This document shows, piece after piece, positions 8,659 to 16,217 of a stretch of 51,811 bases of DNA. Under the pieces are notes generated by a model, which saw only the letters and a program-made list of their open reading frames with translations, was not told the DNA's origin and did no database searches. How positions within the stretch are numbered: position 1 is the stretch's first letter; each line of letters starts with the position of its first letter. Source of the stretch: Cenarchaeum sp. SB0675_bin_21 (lineage in GTDB: Archaea > Thermoproteota > Nitrososphaeria > Nitrososphaerales > Nitrosopumilaceae). The stretch is from positions 1-51,811 of the forward strand of contig VYCS01000041.1 in the NCBI GenBank assembly GCA_009843815.1. Reading direction: 5' to 3'. Both the position numbers and the translations under genes were made by a program.

Positions 8659-9195
8659 ATGGCACAGGATAATATCATAGATTGGTCTGCAGACACCACA
8701 CTACATTGGGACGACTTTGAGGCAGAGCCTCATCCGGGAGCATACCAAGACGCCATGGCCACCATCAGATACGGTTGCACATGGAATGTAGAGTCACATG
8801 ATATCGATGATACATTATCGTTTAGTATACGCAACATACGACTGAATACTGTCTTTGTAAAGAACTTATCCTGGGCTCGAATGAATATAGTTGATGAGTG
8901 CCTTTTAGTCCACATGCAGGGGTGCTTTGATCTCGCCGAATACATACGAGCAGACATGGAGTTCATGCTGACTCAAAAGTTTGAGGGTAAGATGTATCCG
9001 GTACGAGGAGCCACACCTGAAGAACAGAAGCAAAACTCGATGTATGACTCAAGAATCGTGCTAGGAGCACTACAGCAGATACACAGTACATTAGATGCAA
9101 AGATTGATGAGTACCAGCGGGATACCAGATATGGAGAGGATGAATCAAGTCAAGCAACATACAATCAAAGATTCAGCAGTATCAAGTCAGTGTAA
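8659..9195 (+). CDS. DUF922-like protein with a degenerate HExxH-type motif
   Basis: The order LHWDDFEAEPHPGAYQDAMATI near the N-terminus and a LLVH-Q-FDLAEY segment in the middle match the DUF922 family, whose members usually carry LLxHEQxHFDI and are suspected zinc proteases. Here the motif reads HMQGC: the Glu is Met and the second His is Cys. The protein may have lost catalysis or use other ligands. There is no signal peptide. I prefer the ATG at 8659, about 30 bases after a TATA-like box; a GTG at 8638 would add seven residues. Family call is from memory of the motif and is moderate. Confidence 0.55.
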   Translation: MAQDNIIDWSADTTLHWDDFEAEPHPGAYQDAMATIRYGCTWNVESHDIDDTLSFSIRNIRLNTVFVKNLSWARMNIVDECLLVHMQGCFDLAEYIRADMEFMLTQKFEGKMYPVRGATPEEQKQNSMYDSRIVLGALQQIHSTLDAKIDEYQRDTRYGEDESSQATYNQRFSSIKSV

Positions 9196-9268
9196 AGAGT
9201 GCCCAGCCAGTAACAATGGCGACCATGGCAATCAGACTTATAGCTAGTGCTTTAACATCGCCGTTCAC
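9182..9268 (-). CDS. possible tiny membrane protein, 28 aa
   Basis: A 29-codon ORF with a GTG start encodes one hydrophobic span (ALAISLIAMVAIVTGWALF). A TTTTAATAA element lies about 26 bases before the GTG. It overlaps the end of the DUF922-like gene tail to tail by 14 bases. The composition is typical of a single membrane helix, but the length makes the call weak. Confidence 0.35.
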   Translation of the reverse strand: MNGDVKALAISLIAMVAIVTGWALFTLT

Positions 9269-9488
9269 ATCTGCAATACTTGAGGCAAGTTATTAAAATG
9301 TTAGTGGTGTCGATGGACTCGGCAAATGTATCACAAATAGGCAGTCAGTAAATTCATCCAGAGTTATACGCTCATCATGTATGATAGTCGACCCACATCT
9401 CTGTTGAACCAATCTTTTCTAATTATCAAAATGAGATCAAACTACTAAAATCATTTATCTTACATCTGTAAAAGTAATTCAAATTTAA

Positions 9489-11144
9489 TCAGTGCCCTGG
9501 CGGAGCTCCATCATACATGCAGTTTAACTCATCTATTTTGAGATTATGCTCATCAATCTTGTCTACATACGTATGGTACAACTTGTTGTACTCATCAACT
9601 AAATCGTTGTACTGATCAACGGTCTGTTGCGAGTCAAAGTATATTGTGTTACCAAAGGTACTGCCATATGTGGAGGCAAAGTCAGCTAGGCGCGCCTTGT
9701 ATACAGTGAGATCAGATTCTATGCTTGTCAGATCCCTTTTCAGTACATCTATACTATACATCAAAGCCTCCTCTCCCACAAACATATCTGGTAGTCGTTC
9801 TGGTATGGTATAGCCTAGCGTATCAAATGGAATCTGTTGGTGCGTATCATTACCATACATCAAGTGATCTGGGTCGGCATGATGTTCCAGTCCCAGAATA
9901 TGACCCAACTCATGCGCTATTGTATCTTGTATAGTCTCTGGCGTGTATGAAATGCGGCGTCCGTTGCAGTCATACCCGTATGGCACCACCTCCATGGTAG
10001 CATCAAACCCTAGGCACCAGATGCACGCCAGTCCTATATATGCAGGATGGTACTCCGCCCACTCAATGTATACAGTGGGGTTGTGCTCCACCCAAACAAA
10101 GTTTAGTTCAGGGTTAAGATCTGACCATGACTCAAATGCCGCATGTACTGCATCAAGGTATCTGGGAGGGTCCGGAGTGTATACATCCAGTAAAAATTCG
10201 TTAGAACCATACGTGATGGTACACTTATGATCCCCGGATGGCCGTCCACCGACCTCTTCAAGTGGTATTTCGCTGTAAGATGCTACTTCGCCATTTTGCA
10301 TATTAAGCCCGCCCTCATGTACAACCACATATGGGCTACGCATTCCGGCCAGTGAGTCACGCTGATACGATGTGGTGTTGATTACAACTGTAGTGGCGCT
10401 GCTCTCACGTAGTAAGTGCTGGGTCCGAGTAAACTCTATGCCACAACGGCCATCATCTATTATGCGTATAAATGAGGCATCCACAGACAGCCTTGGCTGT
10501 TCAAGCTCCAATACCAGTGTACCAGTACTCCAATGAAATATAGCATCAGACACAACCGAGTCGGCATATGTATTTGGGAGTGTATTATCGGGCCGGTCAA
10601 TAGAGGACATGGTCTCAGAGGGGTTCAAATCCGCTATACTGGAAAGACAGTGCTCACCATGACTATTCTCGCAATATAACACCTCACTGCCAAGCGGGAC
10701 ACCATAGCGTTCCACATATGCCACACCTGTAGAAGAGGTGCTTGTGACCAATATACCAGATACGCCTTCATGTCTGTTAACATGCGTGCTGCCACCTTCA
10801 GTTTGGACGTATTTTGTAATATCATGGGTGCAGTTATTTAGTACTGCAGTTTGATTAGGTGATATGATCTGTTCTACACTGCACTCATCAACATCAACAT
10901 ACCCATATGGTACGGCATCCTCATCCACGATATAGCGGGTCAGATCAATGACAGCATGAATGTTGTAAACACCTACGTTTTGTATGGTTATATTGTAGCC
11001 ATTTGAATGCCATTCAAGATTCAGCAGTTGTATTAGATTATCACCATCATGAGCATGGAGGCCAAATGCCATTGGTGTGGCCAGAATAAAGAGGCCAAGC
11101 ACCCCTATAGACATGATGGTTCCAGAATCAATAAAAGTACGCAT
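9489..11144 (-). CDS. secreted matrixin-like zinc metalloprotease
   Basis: The N-terminus has a signal peptide (hydrophobic residues about 10-28). The catalytic zinc motif is HELGHILGLEHH at residues 411-422, the HExxHxxGxxH pattern of metzincins, followed by DPDHLMY with the Met-turn, as in matrixins. Residues 30-390 look like one or more beta-rich domains with several Cys, possibly substrate-binding or surface domains. Residues about 455-540 look like a coiled coil (repeated Y-N-D-L-V-D-E-Y). The gene has no operon partner and runs against the DUF922-like gene. Role: digestion of extracellular proteins or cell-surface processing; substrate unknown. Confidence 0.8.
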   Translation of the reverse strand: MRTFIDSGTIMSIGVLGLFILATPMAFGLHAHDGDNLIQLLNLEWHSNGYNITIQNVGVYNIHAVIDLTRYIVDEDAVPYGYVDVDECSVEQIISPNQTAVLNNCTHDITKYVQTEGGSTHVNRHEGVSGILVTSTSSTGVAYVERYGVPLGSEVLYCENSHGEHCLSSIADLNPSETMSSIDRPDNTLPNTYADSVVSDAIFHWSTGTLVLELEQPRLSVDASFIRIIDDGRCGIEFTRTQHLLRESSATTVVINTTSYQRDSLAGMRSPYVVVHEGGLNMQNGEVASYSEIPLEEVGGRPSGDHKCTITYGSNEFLLDVYTPDPPRYLDAVHAAFESWSDLNPELNFVWVEHNPTVYIEWAEYHPAYIGLACIWCLGFDATMEVVPYGYDCNGRRISYTPETIQDTIAHELGHILGLEHHADPDHLMYGNDTHQQIPFDTLGYTIPERLPDMFVGEEALMYSIDVLKRDLTSIESDLTVYKARLADFASTYGSTFGNTIYFDSQQTVDQYNDLVDEYNKLYHTYVDKIDEHNLKIDELNCMYDGAPPGH

Positions 11145-11240
11145 TATAGAGTCACCTGCAGCTTATAGACGACATGATTACATATGTATACATAACTAAT
11201 TATTTATGTACAAATTTTTACACATTGCTCATATCAAAGG

Positions 11241-11248
11241 TTTATTAT
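11241..11248 (+). promoter_or_regulatory. TATA-like box for the 11270 transcript
   Basis: TTTATTAT is centred about 26 bases before the ATG at 11270, the spacing expected for a leaderless archaeal start. Confidence 0.5.
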
Positions 11249-11269
11249 CCAGAGTGCGTTCGTATAATT

Positions 11270-11350
11270 ATGAGATGGTGGTGGGTAGCCATGGTTATAA
11301 CCGTAGGATTAACATATGTAGGAGCAAACTATCTGGTCCCGTGGAGATAA
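11270..11350 (+). CDS. tiny membrane protein, 26 aa, ahead of rpl21e
   Basis: A 27-codon ORF starting MRWWWVAMVI encodes one hydrophobic helix ending in a basic residue (LVPWR). A TATA-like box lies at the right distance before its ATG, which supports expression. The stop lies 41 bases before the L21e start, so it may be the leader gene of the L21e-RpoF-DUF655-KsgA-HemK operon. No family recognised. An alternative is that the TATA drives L21e with this as an untranslated leader. Confidence 0.45.
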   Translation: MRWWWVAMVITVGLTYVGANYLVPWR

Positions 11351-11391
11351 AGCCACGTTAAAATATAGCATATTCAAAGTTAGAGAGTATA

Positions 11392-11697
11392 ATGGCTACA
11401 AAGAAATCCTCGGGGCGTTCGCATGGTTTTCGTCATAAATCCCGCTCTGTAATGACAAAGCGTGGGCCGCGGGGCGTCTCGTTTATGCTTAGAGAGTATA
11501 ATGTAGGAGATCAGGCACTGGTAATCATAGATCCGCGCCAACACAAGGGACTTCCACATCGTCGCTATCACGGAAAGGTTGGACGGGTCATCGAAGCTGG
11601 ATATCGCATGGTGACATTGCATGTAAAACTGGGTAAAAAGACAAAAAAGTTGATAACACGGTATGATCATATAAAGCCATTTGGAGTGCAGGCATGA
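11392..11697 (+). CDS. rpl21e: 50S ribosomal protein L21e
   Basis: The sequence matches archaeal/eukaryotic L21e along its full length of 101 aa: a basic N-terminus (SSGRSHGFRHKSRS), the SH3-like core YNVGDQALVIIDPRQHKGLPHRRYHGK, and GRVIEAGYRMVTLHVKLG. It binds 23S rRNA in the large subunit. Its stop overlaps the ATG of rpoF by four bases. L21e next to rpoF and DUF655 is a conserved archaeal gene order. Confidence 0.95.
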   Translation: MATKKSSGRSHGFRHKSRSVMTKRGPRGVSFMLREYNVGDQALVIIDPRQHKGLPHRRYHGKVGRVIEAGYRMVTLHVKLGKKTKKLITRYDHIKPFGVQA

Positions 11698-12017
11698 AGG
11701 ACATAACTCGTAGCGAGCCCATCACAATATCTGAGGTTCGCGAGATATTCTCCAAGATAGACCCAGATCAGTTGGATCAAATACAGAGATGGACGTTTGA
11801 CTATACTGCCAAATTCGCCAAGATAGATCCCGATAAAGCCAGAAGTATGAGAAAGGCTCTAGTTGAGGAGTGTGGCCTGACCGATGTTGAAGCTGTGGAG
11901 ATTGTAAATATAGCACCACAGACAATAGCCGAGATTCGCTCTTTTACGTTTGGTTGGAAGAAGCTCATACTAGCTGAAACATTATCAAAGATACTACGCA
12001 TAATAAAGGAAACATAG
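11694..12017 (+). CDS. rpoF: DNA-directed RNA polymerase subunit F (Rpb4-like)
   Basis: RpoF pairs with RpoE to form the stalk of archaeal RNA polymerase. The 107-aa protein is helical, starts with SEPITISEVREIF and has the HRDC-like C-terminal half (EECGLTDVEAVEIVNIAPQTIAEIRSF), as usual for the family. The overlap with L21e upstream and the position before DUF655 match the conserved order. The downstream DUF655 reading frame starts within a few bases of its stop. Confidence 0.88.
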   Translation: MKDITRSEPITISEVREIFSKIDPDQLDQIQRWTFDYTAKFAKIDPDKARSMRKALVEECGLTDVEAVEIVNIAPQTIAEIRSFTFGWKKLILAETLSKILRIIKET

Positions 12018-12018
12018 T

Positions 12019-12582
12019 ACGGGTGAAAAGCCTCTGCGGGAGAACAGATACAAATTACGCGAGAATCGCGCATACATACTAGATGTAAGGAGTCGCTCAC
12101 GCTCCACAATATACAAGTCACAAGAAGGAATAATTCTGACCGCCATGGGCGATATGAGATTTACAATTTTAGAGATGCTGGGTAAACCTGGTGTGACATA
12201 TACGATAGGTGAGAGTGTAGATATAGAAGAGTCTGTAGACTCTGTAATTGGCAGACTAAATTACAACAACTTATCATCTGTTGCAACAGACGAGATCCCA
12301 TTGGCAATTCAAAAGATTGTCGAGGTATGCGAGGACCGTTTCGTTCAGTATGTCAACAGTGCCGTATTGGTGACTGCACAGTTTCATCCTTTAGGCGTGA
12401 TGCCCGGCGTGGGCAAAGCGGCATTAAAGAGCATTCTGGAGAGACGTGACATTAAAAAGTTTGAAAGTTTTAAAGATATATCGACAAGTACCCGCTGGCG
12501 AAACCCTGCCGAATCAATCATACAACGCATACATGATGAGGTTAGGGGAAATACAAGCACGTACATATTTGTCAGGCGATGA
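12019..12582 (+). CDS. DUF655 family protein, start codon unclear
   Basis: The C-terminal half has the helix-hairpin-helix signature of DUF655 (HPLGVMPGVGKAALKSILERR). The first ATG in frame, 12145, would remove the conserved N-terminal part: codons before it read NRAYILDVRSRSRSTIYKSQ, which resembles the family's usual start. Upstream in-frame stops sit at 12001-12006, and no ATG, GTG or TTG lies between them and 12145; the candidates are ACG at 12019 and CTG at 12034. I list from 12019. A base error or a non-standard start is possible. The 3' end overlaps ksgA by four bases. Function: probable nucleic-acid binding. Confidence 0.75.
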   Translation, partial: TGEKPLRENRYKLRENRAYILDVRSRSRSTIYKSQEGIILTAMGDMRFTILEMLGKPGVTYTIGESVDIEESVDSVIGRLNYNNLSSVATDEIPLAIQKIVEVCEDRFVQYVNSAVLVTAQFHPLGVMPGVGKAALKSILERRDIKKFESFKDISTSTRWRNPAESIIQRIHDEVRGNTSTYIFVRR

Positions 12583-13238
12583 ACCGGCAAAAGTCATACG
12601 GCCAACATTTTCTTACATCAAAGAGGGTTGCGCAGCAGATAGTCAAAATGGCGCGCATCTCACATAATGATACGGTATTAGAGGTTGGTACAGGTCATGG
12701 AATACTGACGCGTATTATGGCACCTCTGGCCAGACGCGTGATATCCATAGAGTTTGATCACACGCTATACAGGAGTGCGCAGGGTGTATTGGGTGAATAC
12801 GACAATGTCACACTACAGCAAGGTGATGCGTTTGGAGAGTCTCCTGTATTTGATGTCTTTGTCTCGAATCTACCGTATAGTCATAGTCGTCGCGCAGTGG
12901 AGTGGATGTCATCTTTGGACTTTAGGTCCGGAACCATAATGGTACAAAGAGAGTTTGCGCAGAAACTTACAGAGACCAAAAGGGCGCGTCGAGCCATATC
13001 AGTCATATGGCAGGAGGCATTCCGCATAAAGGAGCAGTTCAACGTAGGGCCTCATAATTTTGAGCCGCCTCCAAAGGTCGACTCTGTTGTTATACACTTT
13101 GATAAAGTACGTGTAATACCCCAACATACGATACGGCGTATTCACAGCCTGTTTTCGGGTCGTCGGCGGCTTGTACCAGACACCAACAGACGGTTGGATG
13201 ATATGACCAGCCATGAAATACTAGACCATGTCAGCTGA
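12579..13238 (+). CDS. ksgA: 16S rRNA dimethyladenosine transferase
   Basis: KsgA/Dim1 dimethylates two adjacent adenines near the 3' end of 16S rRNA, using S-adenosylmethionine. Visible motifs are SYGQHFL at the N-terminus, the SAM loop LEVGTGHG (residues 34-41), acidic IEFD, and NLPYSHSR at 97. At 219 aa it is shorter than the usual 250-270 aa, mainly in the C-terminal helical domain, which ends with RRLVPDTNRR. It overlaps the DUF655 stop and the HemK start, so translation is coupled. Confidence 0.9.
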   Translation: MNRQKSYGQHFLTSKRVAQQIVKMARISHNDTVLEVGTGHGILTRIMAPLARRVISIEFDHTLYRSAQGVLGEYDNVTLQQGDAFGESPVFDVFVSNLPYSHSRRAVEWMSSLDFRSGTIMVQREFAQKLTETKRARRAISVIWQEAFRIKEQFNVGPHNFEPPPKVDSVVIHFDKVRVIPQHTIRRIHSLFSGRRRLVPDTNRRLDDMTSHEILDHVS

Positions 13239-13746
13239 GTATACACCTGCAGAGGATACGTTTCTGTTGTGTGATTATATAGATACCATATACGGCAAGA
13301 GTGCCTTGGAGATTGGTAGCGGTTCTGGTTTTGTGACAAAGTTGTTAGAGAGTCGATTCGACTTTGTCGTATGTACGGATATTGATTATACGACATTATA
13401 CAATCAGACGTATGCGGCGCAGAATCGCATATGCTGCAATGCTGCAGATGCCATACATCACAAGTTTGATGTAATAGTGAGCAATCCGCCATACTTGGAT
13501 ACCAAAACAGTACAGTTTTTGGATACTGATGGCGGGCCCGGTGGCATAGAGGTGCCAGTCAAATTCTTGCGCTCGGCCACACCGCTACTGCACAGAGATG
13601 GCCACATTGCAATGGTGATGTCATCGTTGTCCAGATATGATCTATTCGTGCAGGAGGCATCCGCAATGGGCCTCCACTCAGAGATTGCCATAAAGAGACG
13701 ACTCTTCTTTGAGGAGATATACATAGTAAAGATGTACTATCTGTGA
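13228..13746 (+). CDS. HemK-type protein N5-glutamine methyltransferase
   Basis: A SAM-dependent methyltransferase with ALEIGSGSGFVT (residues about 26-37), DIDYT and the catalytic SNPPYLD tetrad with NPPY at 86-89. At 172 aa it lacks the long N-terminal helical domain of bacterial PrmC and so resembles archaeal/eukaryotic Mtq2 (HemK2), which methylates the glutamine of the GGQ motif in the release factor. aRF1 is encoded at 5353-6627. It overlaps ksgA by 11 bases and its 3' end overlaps the downstream minus-strand dehydrogenase by 10 bases. Confidence 0.85.
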   Translation: MSAEYTPAEDTFLLCDYIDTIYGKSALEIGSGSGFVTKLLESRFDFVVCTDIDYTTLYNQTYAAQNRICCNAADAIHHKFDVIVSNPPYLDTKTVQFLDTDGGPGGIEVPVKFLRSATPLLHRDGHIAMVMSSLSRYDLFVQEASAMGLHSEIAIKRRLFFEEIYIVKMYYL

Positions 13747-14768
13747 AGTAATTTAGTGGCGTGTCGTACTATCTCGTCGGTCATGGCAGTAGTGGTGGAC
13801 TGGCCGCCTATATCCCAGGTTGTAACATCGCCTTGATTTATGACTGAATCTACAGCCTCAAATATGGCATTCTGAATGTGGCTCTCGCCCAGATATCCTG
13901 CCATCCAGGCACCAGATAGTATTGTCGCGGTTGGGTTCACCTTGTTTTGACCTGCAAATTGTGGGGCGCTACCATGAGCTGCCTCAAACATTGCAAAGTC
14001 ATCACCCATGTTTGCAGAGTATATTAGACCAATAGACCCCACCAATGCAGATGCTAGTTCAGATATTATATCCATAAAGAGATTCGTGCTTACCAGTACG
14101 GATTTGTCAAATCGTTCTGTATCTATTACCATCTGTTGCGCCATATTATCTATGTATATCTCAGACAGTGTCATGTCGGTGTTCTTTACGGCGGCCTGTG
14201 CCTCTTCCCAAAAGATACCATCTGTAACTTTTAGTATGTTCCTCTTTGTGATACAGACCAGTCTCTTCTTGTCATCTTCGAGTCCCCACTTTACTGCCGC
14301 CTCCAAGAGTCGCCGGGAGCCGCGACGGCTTATCTTACGAATGGCTATTGCAGCATCATCGGTTATACGCGTCTCTATACCAGTGTATAGTCCTTCAGTA
14401 GCCTCACGAAAACAGACACAGTCCAATGAATAGTCTGGTGTCAGTCTTTTGTATGTCTTTGTGGGTCGTATGTTTGCGTACAGGTCAAACTTTTGTCGCA
14501 GTGTTACTGCCACACTTCGTGGTGCGTTGGGCACGGGTAGCGTGGTTGTGGGACCCTTAAAACATGCATCACAGTCTTCTAGCATATTCATTGTATCATC
14601 AGGGATATAGCTGGCATCGCGACGACTATTCTTATCCCATTGCTCAGAACCGGCCTCACACAGTACTATTTCAGACTGCAGATTGCACTGTTTTAGTACA
14701 TCTAGCATGCAGTCAACCACCTCAGGGCCTATGCCATCCCCCCGGATTACAACCGCTTTTTTGCCCAT
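13737..14768 (-). CDS. isocitrate/isopropylmalate dehydrogenase family enzyme
   Basis: The 343-aa protein fits this NAD(P)-dependent decarboxylating dehydrogenase family: VIRGDGIGPEV at the start, VTLRQKFDLYANIRP with substrate-binding Arg, RITDDAAIAIRKISR, DNMAQQMV, and HGSAPQFAGQNKVNPTATILS near the end. Candidate roles are isocitrate dehydrogenase (TCA-type) or homoisocitrate/isopropylmalate dehydrogenase. Homocitrate synthase at 33801-34973 makes the lysine route possible, but sequence alone does not settle it. The start uses ATG at 14768; the region up to 14866 is probably a shared divergent promoter with the phosphoesterase gene. Confidence 0.85.
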   Translation of the reverse strand: MGKKAVVIRGDGIGPEVVDCMLDVLKQCNLQSEIVLCEAGSEQWDKNSRRDASYIPDDTMNMLEDCDACFKGPTTTLPVPNAPRSVAVTLRQKFDLYANIRPTKTYKRLTPDYSLDCVCFREATEGLYTGIETRITDDAAIAIRKISRRGSRRLLEAAVKWGLEDDKKRLVCITKRNILKVTDGIFWEEAQAAVKNTDMTLSEIYIDNMAQQMVIDTERFDKSVLVSTNLFMDIISELASALVGSIGLIYSANMGDDFAMFEAAHGSAPQFAGQNKVNPTATILSGAWMAGYLGESHIQNAIFEAVDSVINQGDVTTWDIGGQSTTTAMTDEIVRHATKLLHR

Positions 14769-14865
14769 GTGTCATATCATATATCTAATAATTTATTCTT
14801 TGAGTTGGCACATTACGAAATTCGTATAGTCATTTTTTATTAAGTACATGGTTTAATCATGTGTG

Positions 14866-15612
14866 ATGCTGATTGTACAGATATCGGATTTGCATGTGGG
14901 TTCACAATTTTTAGAATCTAGGTTTCATCAGATGGCCACCGAAGTCAACAGTATGCGTCCTGACGTGGTCGTAGTTACTGGAGACTTGACCAACGAGGGT
15001 ATAGTCGGCGAGTACGAAAGATGCTCCAAACTACTATCTACAATAGAAACAAAAAAATTGATAGCCGTCAGTGGCAACCACGATTACCGGAATACCGGCT
15101 ATCTGTTGTTTAGAAAGTACTTTCCATCAGACAACATAAACGAGCTTGACGATGATGTTGTACTGGCCACCATTGGAACGGCTCGCCCTGACCGTAACGA
15201 GGGCGAGGTCGGATACCGGCAGAATTTATGGCTCGAAAACACGCTCAAAAAATTTCATTCCAAAATCATACTTGTGGCCATGCACCATCACCTAATAGAT
15301 GTACCCGATACGGGTTCGGACCACCAGACTGTTCGGGATGCGGGGGATGTACTGCGAACTGTCTTGAATTCAGGAGTAAGTTTGGTATTGTGTGGGCACA
15401 ACCACAGACCCTGGATGTGGGACTTTGGCAGATTAAAGGTGGTGAATGCCGGGACTGCCACCTCGGAGCGGCCCAGAGGACTCTTTGAGAATAGTTACAA
15501 CATAATAACAATACAAAACGGCCAAGTCGATGTCGACTTGAAGATAGTGGGAGGTACAAGGATGCCTCTATCAGAGATGGTACAAAGTTACTCTTTATTC
15601 GACTCTCCCTGA
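14866..15612 (+). CDS. calcineurin-type metallophosphoesterase
   Basis: All five two-metal motifs are visible: ISDLHVGS at the start, VVTGDLTNEG, VSGNHDYRN, VAMHHHLID and CGHNHRPWM. These bind the two metals that activate water to attack a phosphodiester or phosphomonoester. The 248-aa length and layout fit cyclic-nucleotide-phosphodiesterase-like members (CpdA group), but the substrate is unknown. I use the ATG at 14866; a GTG directly before it is an alternative. A TTTTTTATTAAG box lies about 30 bases upstream. The tRNA-Ser follows 130 bases after the stop. Confidence 0.85.
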   Translation: MLIVQISDLHVGSQFLESRFHQMATEVNSMRPDVVVVTGDLTNEGIVGEYERCSKLLSTIETKKLIAVSGNHDYRNTGYLLFRKYFPSDNINELDDDVVLATIGTARPDRNEGEVGYRQNLWLENTLKKFHSKIILVAMHHHLIDVPDTGSDHQTVRDAGDVLRTVLNSGVSLVLCGHNHRPWMWDFGRLKVVNAGTATSERPRGLFENSYNIITIQNGQVDVDLKIVGGTRMPLSEMVQSYSLFDSP

Positions 15613-15742
15613 GTACATGGTCAGGTCACGCCTATTTTTTCAAGTGAAATACTGTTTTTCATGCCTAGATATTGCCAGTACCTGACCAAGTACCTCCCTG
15701 AAAACCATGACTTATTTACCGAGTTTGCAGATGTCATATTAT

Positions 15743-15826
15743 GCGGGGATCGCCTAGCCTGGTAGGGCGTGGGATTGCTAATCCCATGTCAGCAATGACA
15801 CGGGGGTTCAAATCCCCCTCCCCGCG
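15743..15826 (+). tRNA. tRNA-Ser (GCT)
   Basis: Acceptor stem GCGGGGA (15743-15749) pairs with TCCCCGC (15819-15825), with discriminator G. The anticodon stem TGGGA/TCCCA encloses loop TTGCTAA, giving anticodon GCT. The long variable arm is a perfect hairpin (TGTCA, GCAA loop, TGACA), the class II feature of tRNA-Ser. The T arm is GGGGG-TTCAAAT-CCCCC. There is no encoded CCA and no intron. Confidence 0.95.
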
Positions 15827-15877
15827 CTTCAAATAATATGGAAATGCGCAATACCCGCTCGAATGTATATATGGTAT

Positions 15878-15999
15878 GGACATGCAGCTGCCGAAATTAC
15901 TGGACGCCAAGTGCGAGCCCGTAAGGTAGCTCCTCAAGGGGCTCCATAGCGAGGTGACCAGAGGTCTACGCCAAGATCTCGCAGTTCCTGCAATGGTCC
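15878..15999 (+). ncRNA. candidate structured RNA downstream of tRNA-Ser
   Basis: Unusually G/C-rich for an intergenic stretch, with nested stems. The outer stem pairs GGAC (15878-15881) with GTCC (15996-15999) and TGCAG (15883-15887) with CTGCA (15988-15992). Inside are AGCTCC/GGGGCT (15928-15943, loop TCAA), an alternative GAGCCC/GGGCTC (15915-15944), GCGAG/CTCGC (15949-15982) and GACC/GGTC (15956-15966). I cannot match it to 5S, SRP or RNase P RNA. A TATATATGG element lies at 15866-15874, but the stem starts too close to it, so processing from the tRNA transcript is also possible. No homologue check was possible. Confidence 0.45.
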
Positions 16000-16047
16000 C
16001 GGATGCCCGCGCTTTGTTTAATATACACCATATGACACATTATGTAA

Positions 16048-16209
16048 ATGGGAAGAAGAAAAACTCAAAAGATAATACGTACTACGCAGCGTAACTCCAC
16101 CATAGGACGTTGTCCCCACTGTCGCACCATAGGTAAAATATTTCTGCTGGGAAAGCCTGGTCAGGAGAGATGTAAGTGTGACAAGTGCAGAGCAGAGTTT
16201 GACATTTGA
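16048..16209 (+). CDS. small zinc-ribbon protein, 53 aa
   Basis: A 54-codon ORF between the structured RNA and tRNA-Arg. The N-terminal half is very basic (GRRKTQKIIRTTQR). A C22-x2-C25 pair and C42-x-C44-x2-C47 form a zinc-ribbon knuckle pair, typical of small nucleic-acid-binding proteins. The last residues are AEFDI. It is too short for most gene callers. The function is not known; ribosome or RNA association is a guess from basic charge and the tRNA surroundings. Confidence 0.65.
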   Translation: MGRRKTQKIIRTTQRNSTIGRCPHCRTIGKIFLLGKPGQERCKCDKCRAEFDI

Positions 16210-16217
16210 TAATTTAG

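Noticed and set aside
15878-15999. 5S, SRP or RNase P RNA
   Set aside because: None of the hallmark conserved stretches of these RNAs could be seen; kept as unnamed structured RNA.
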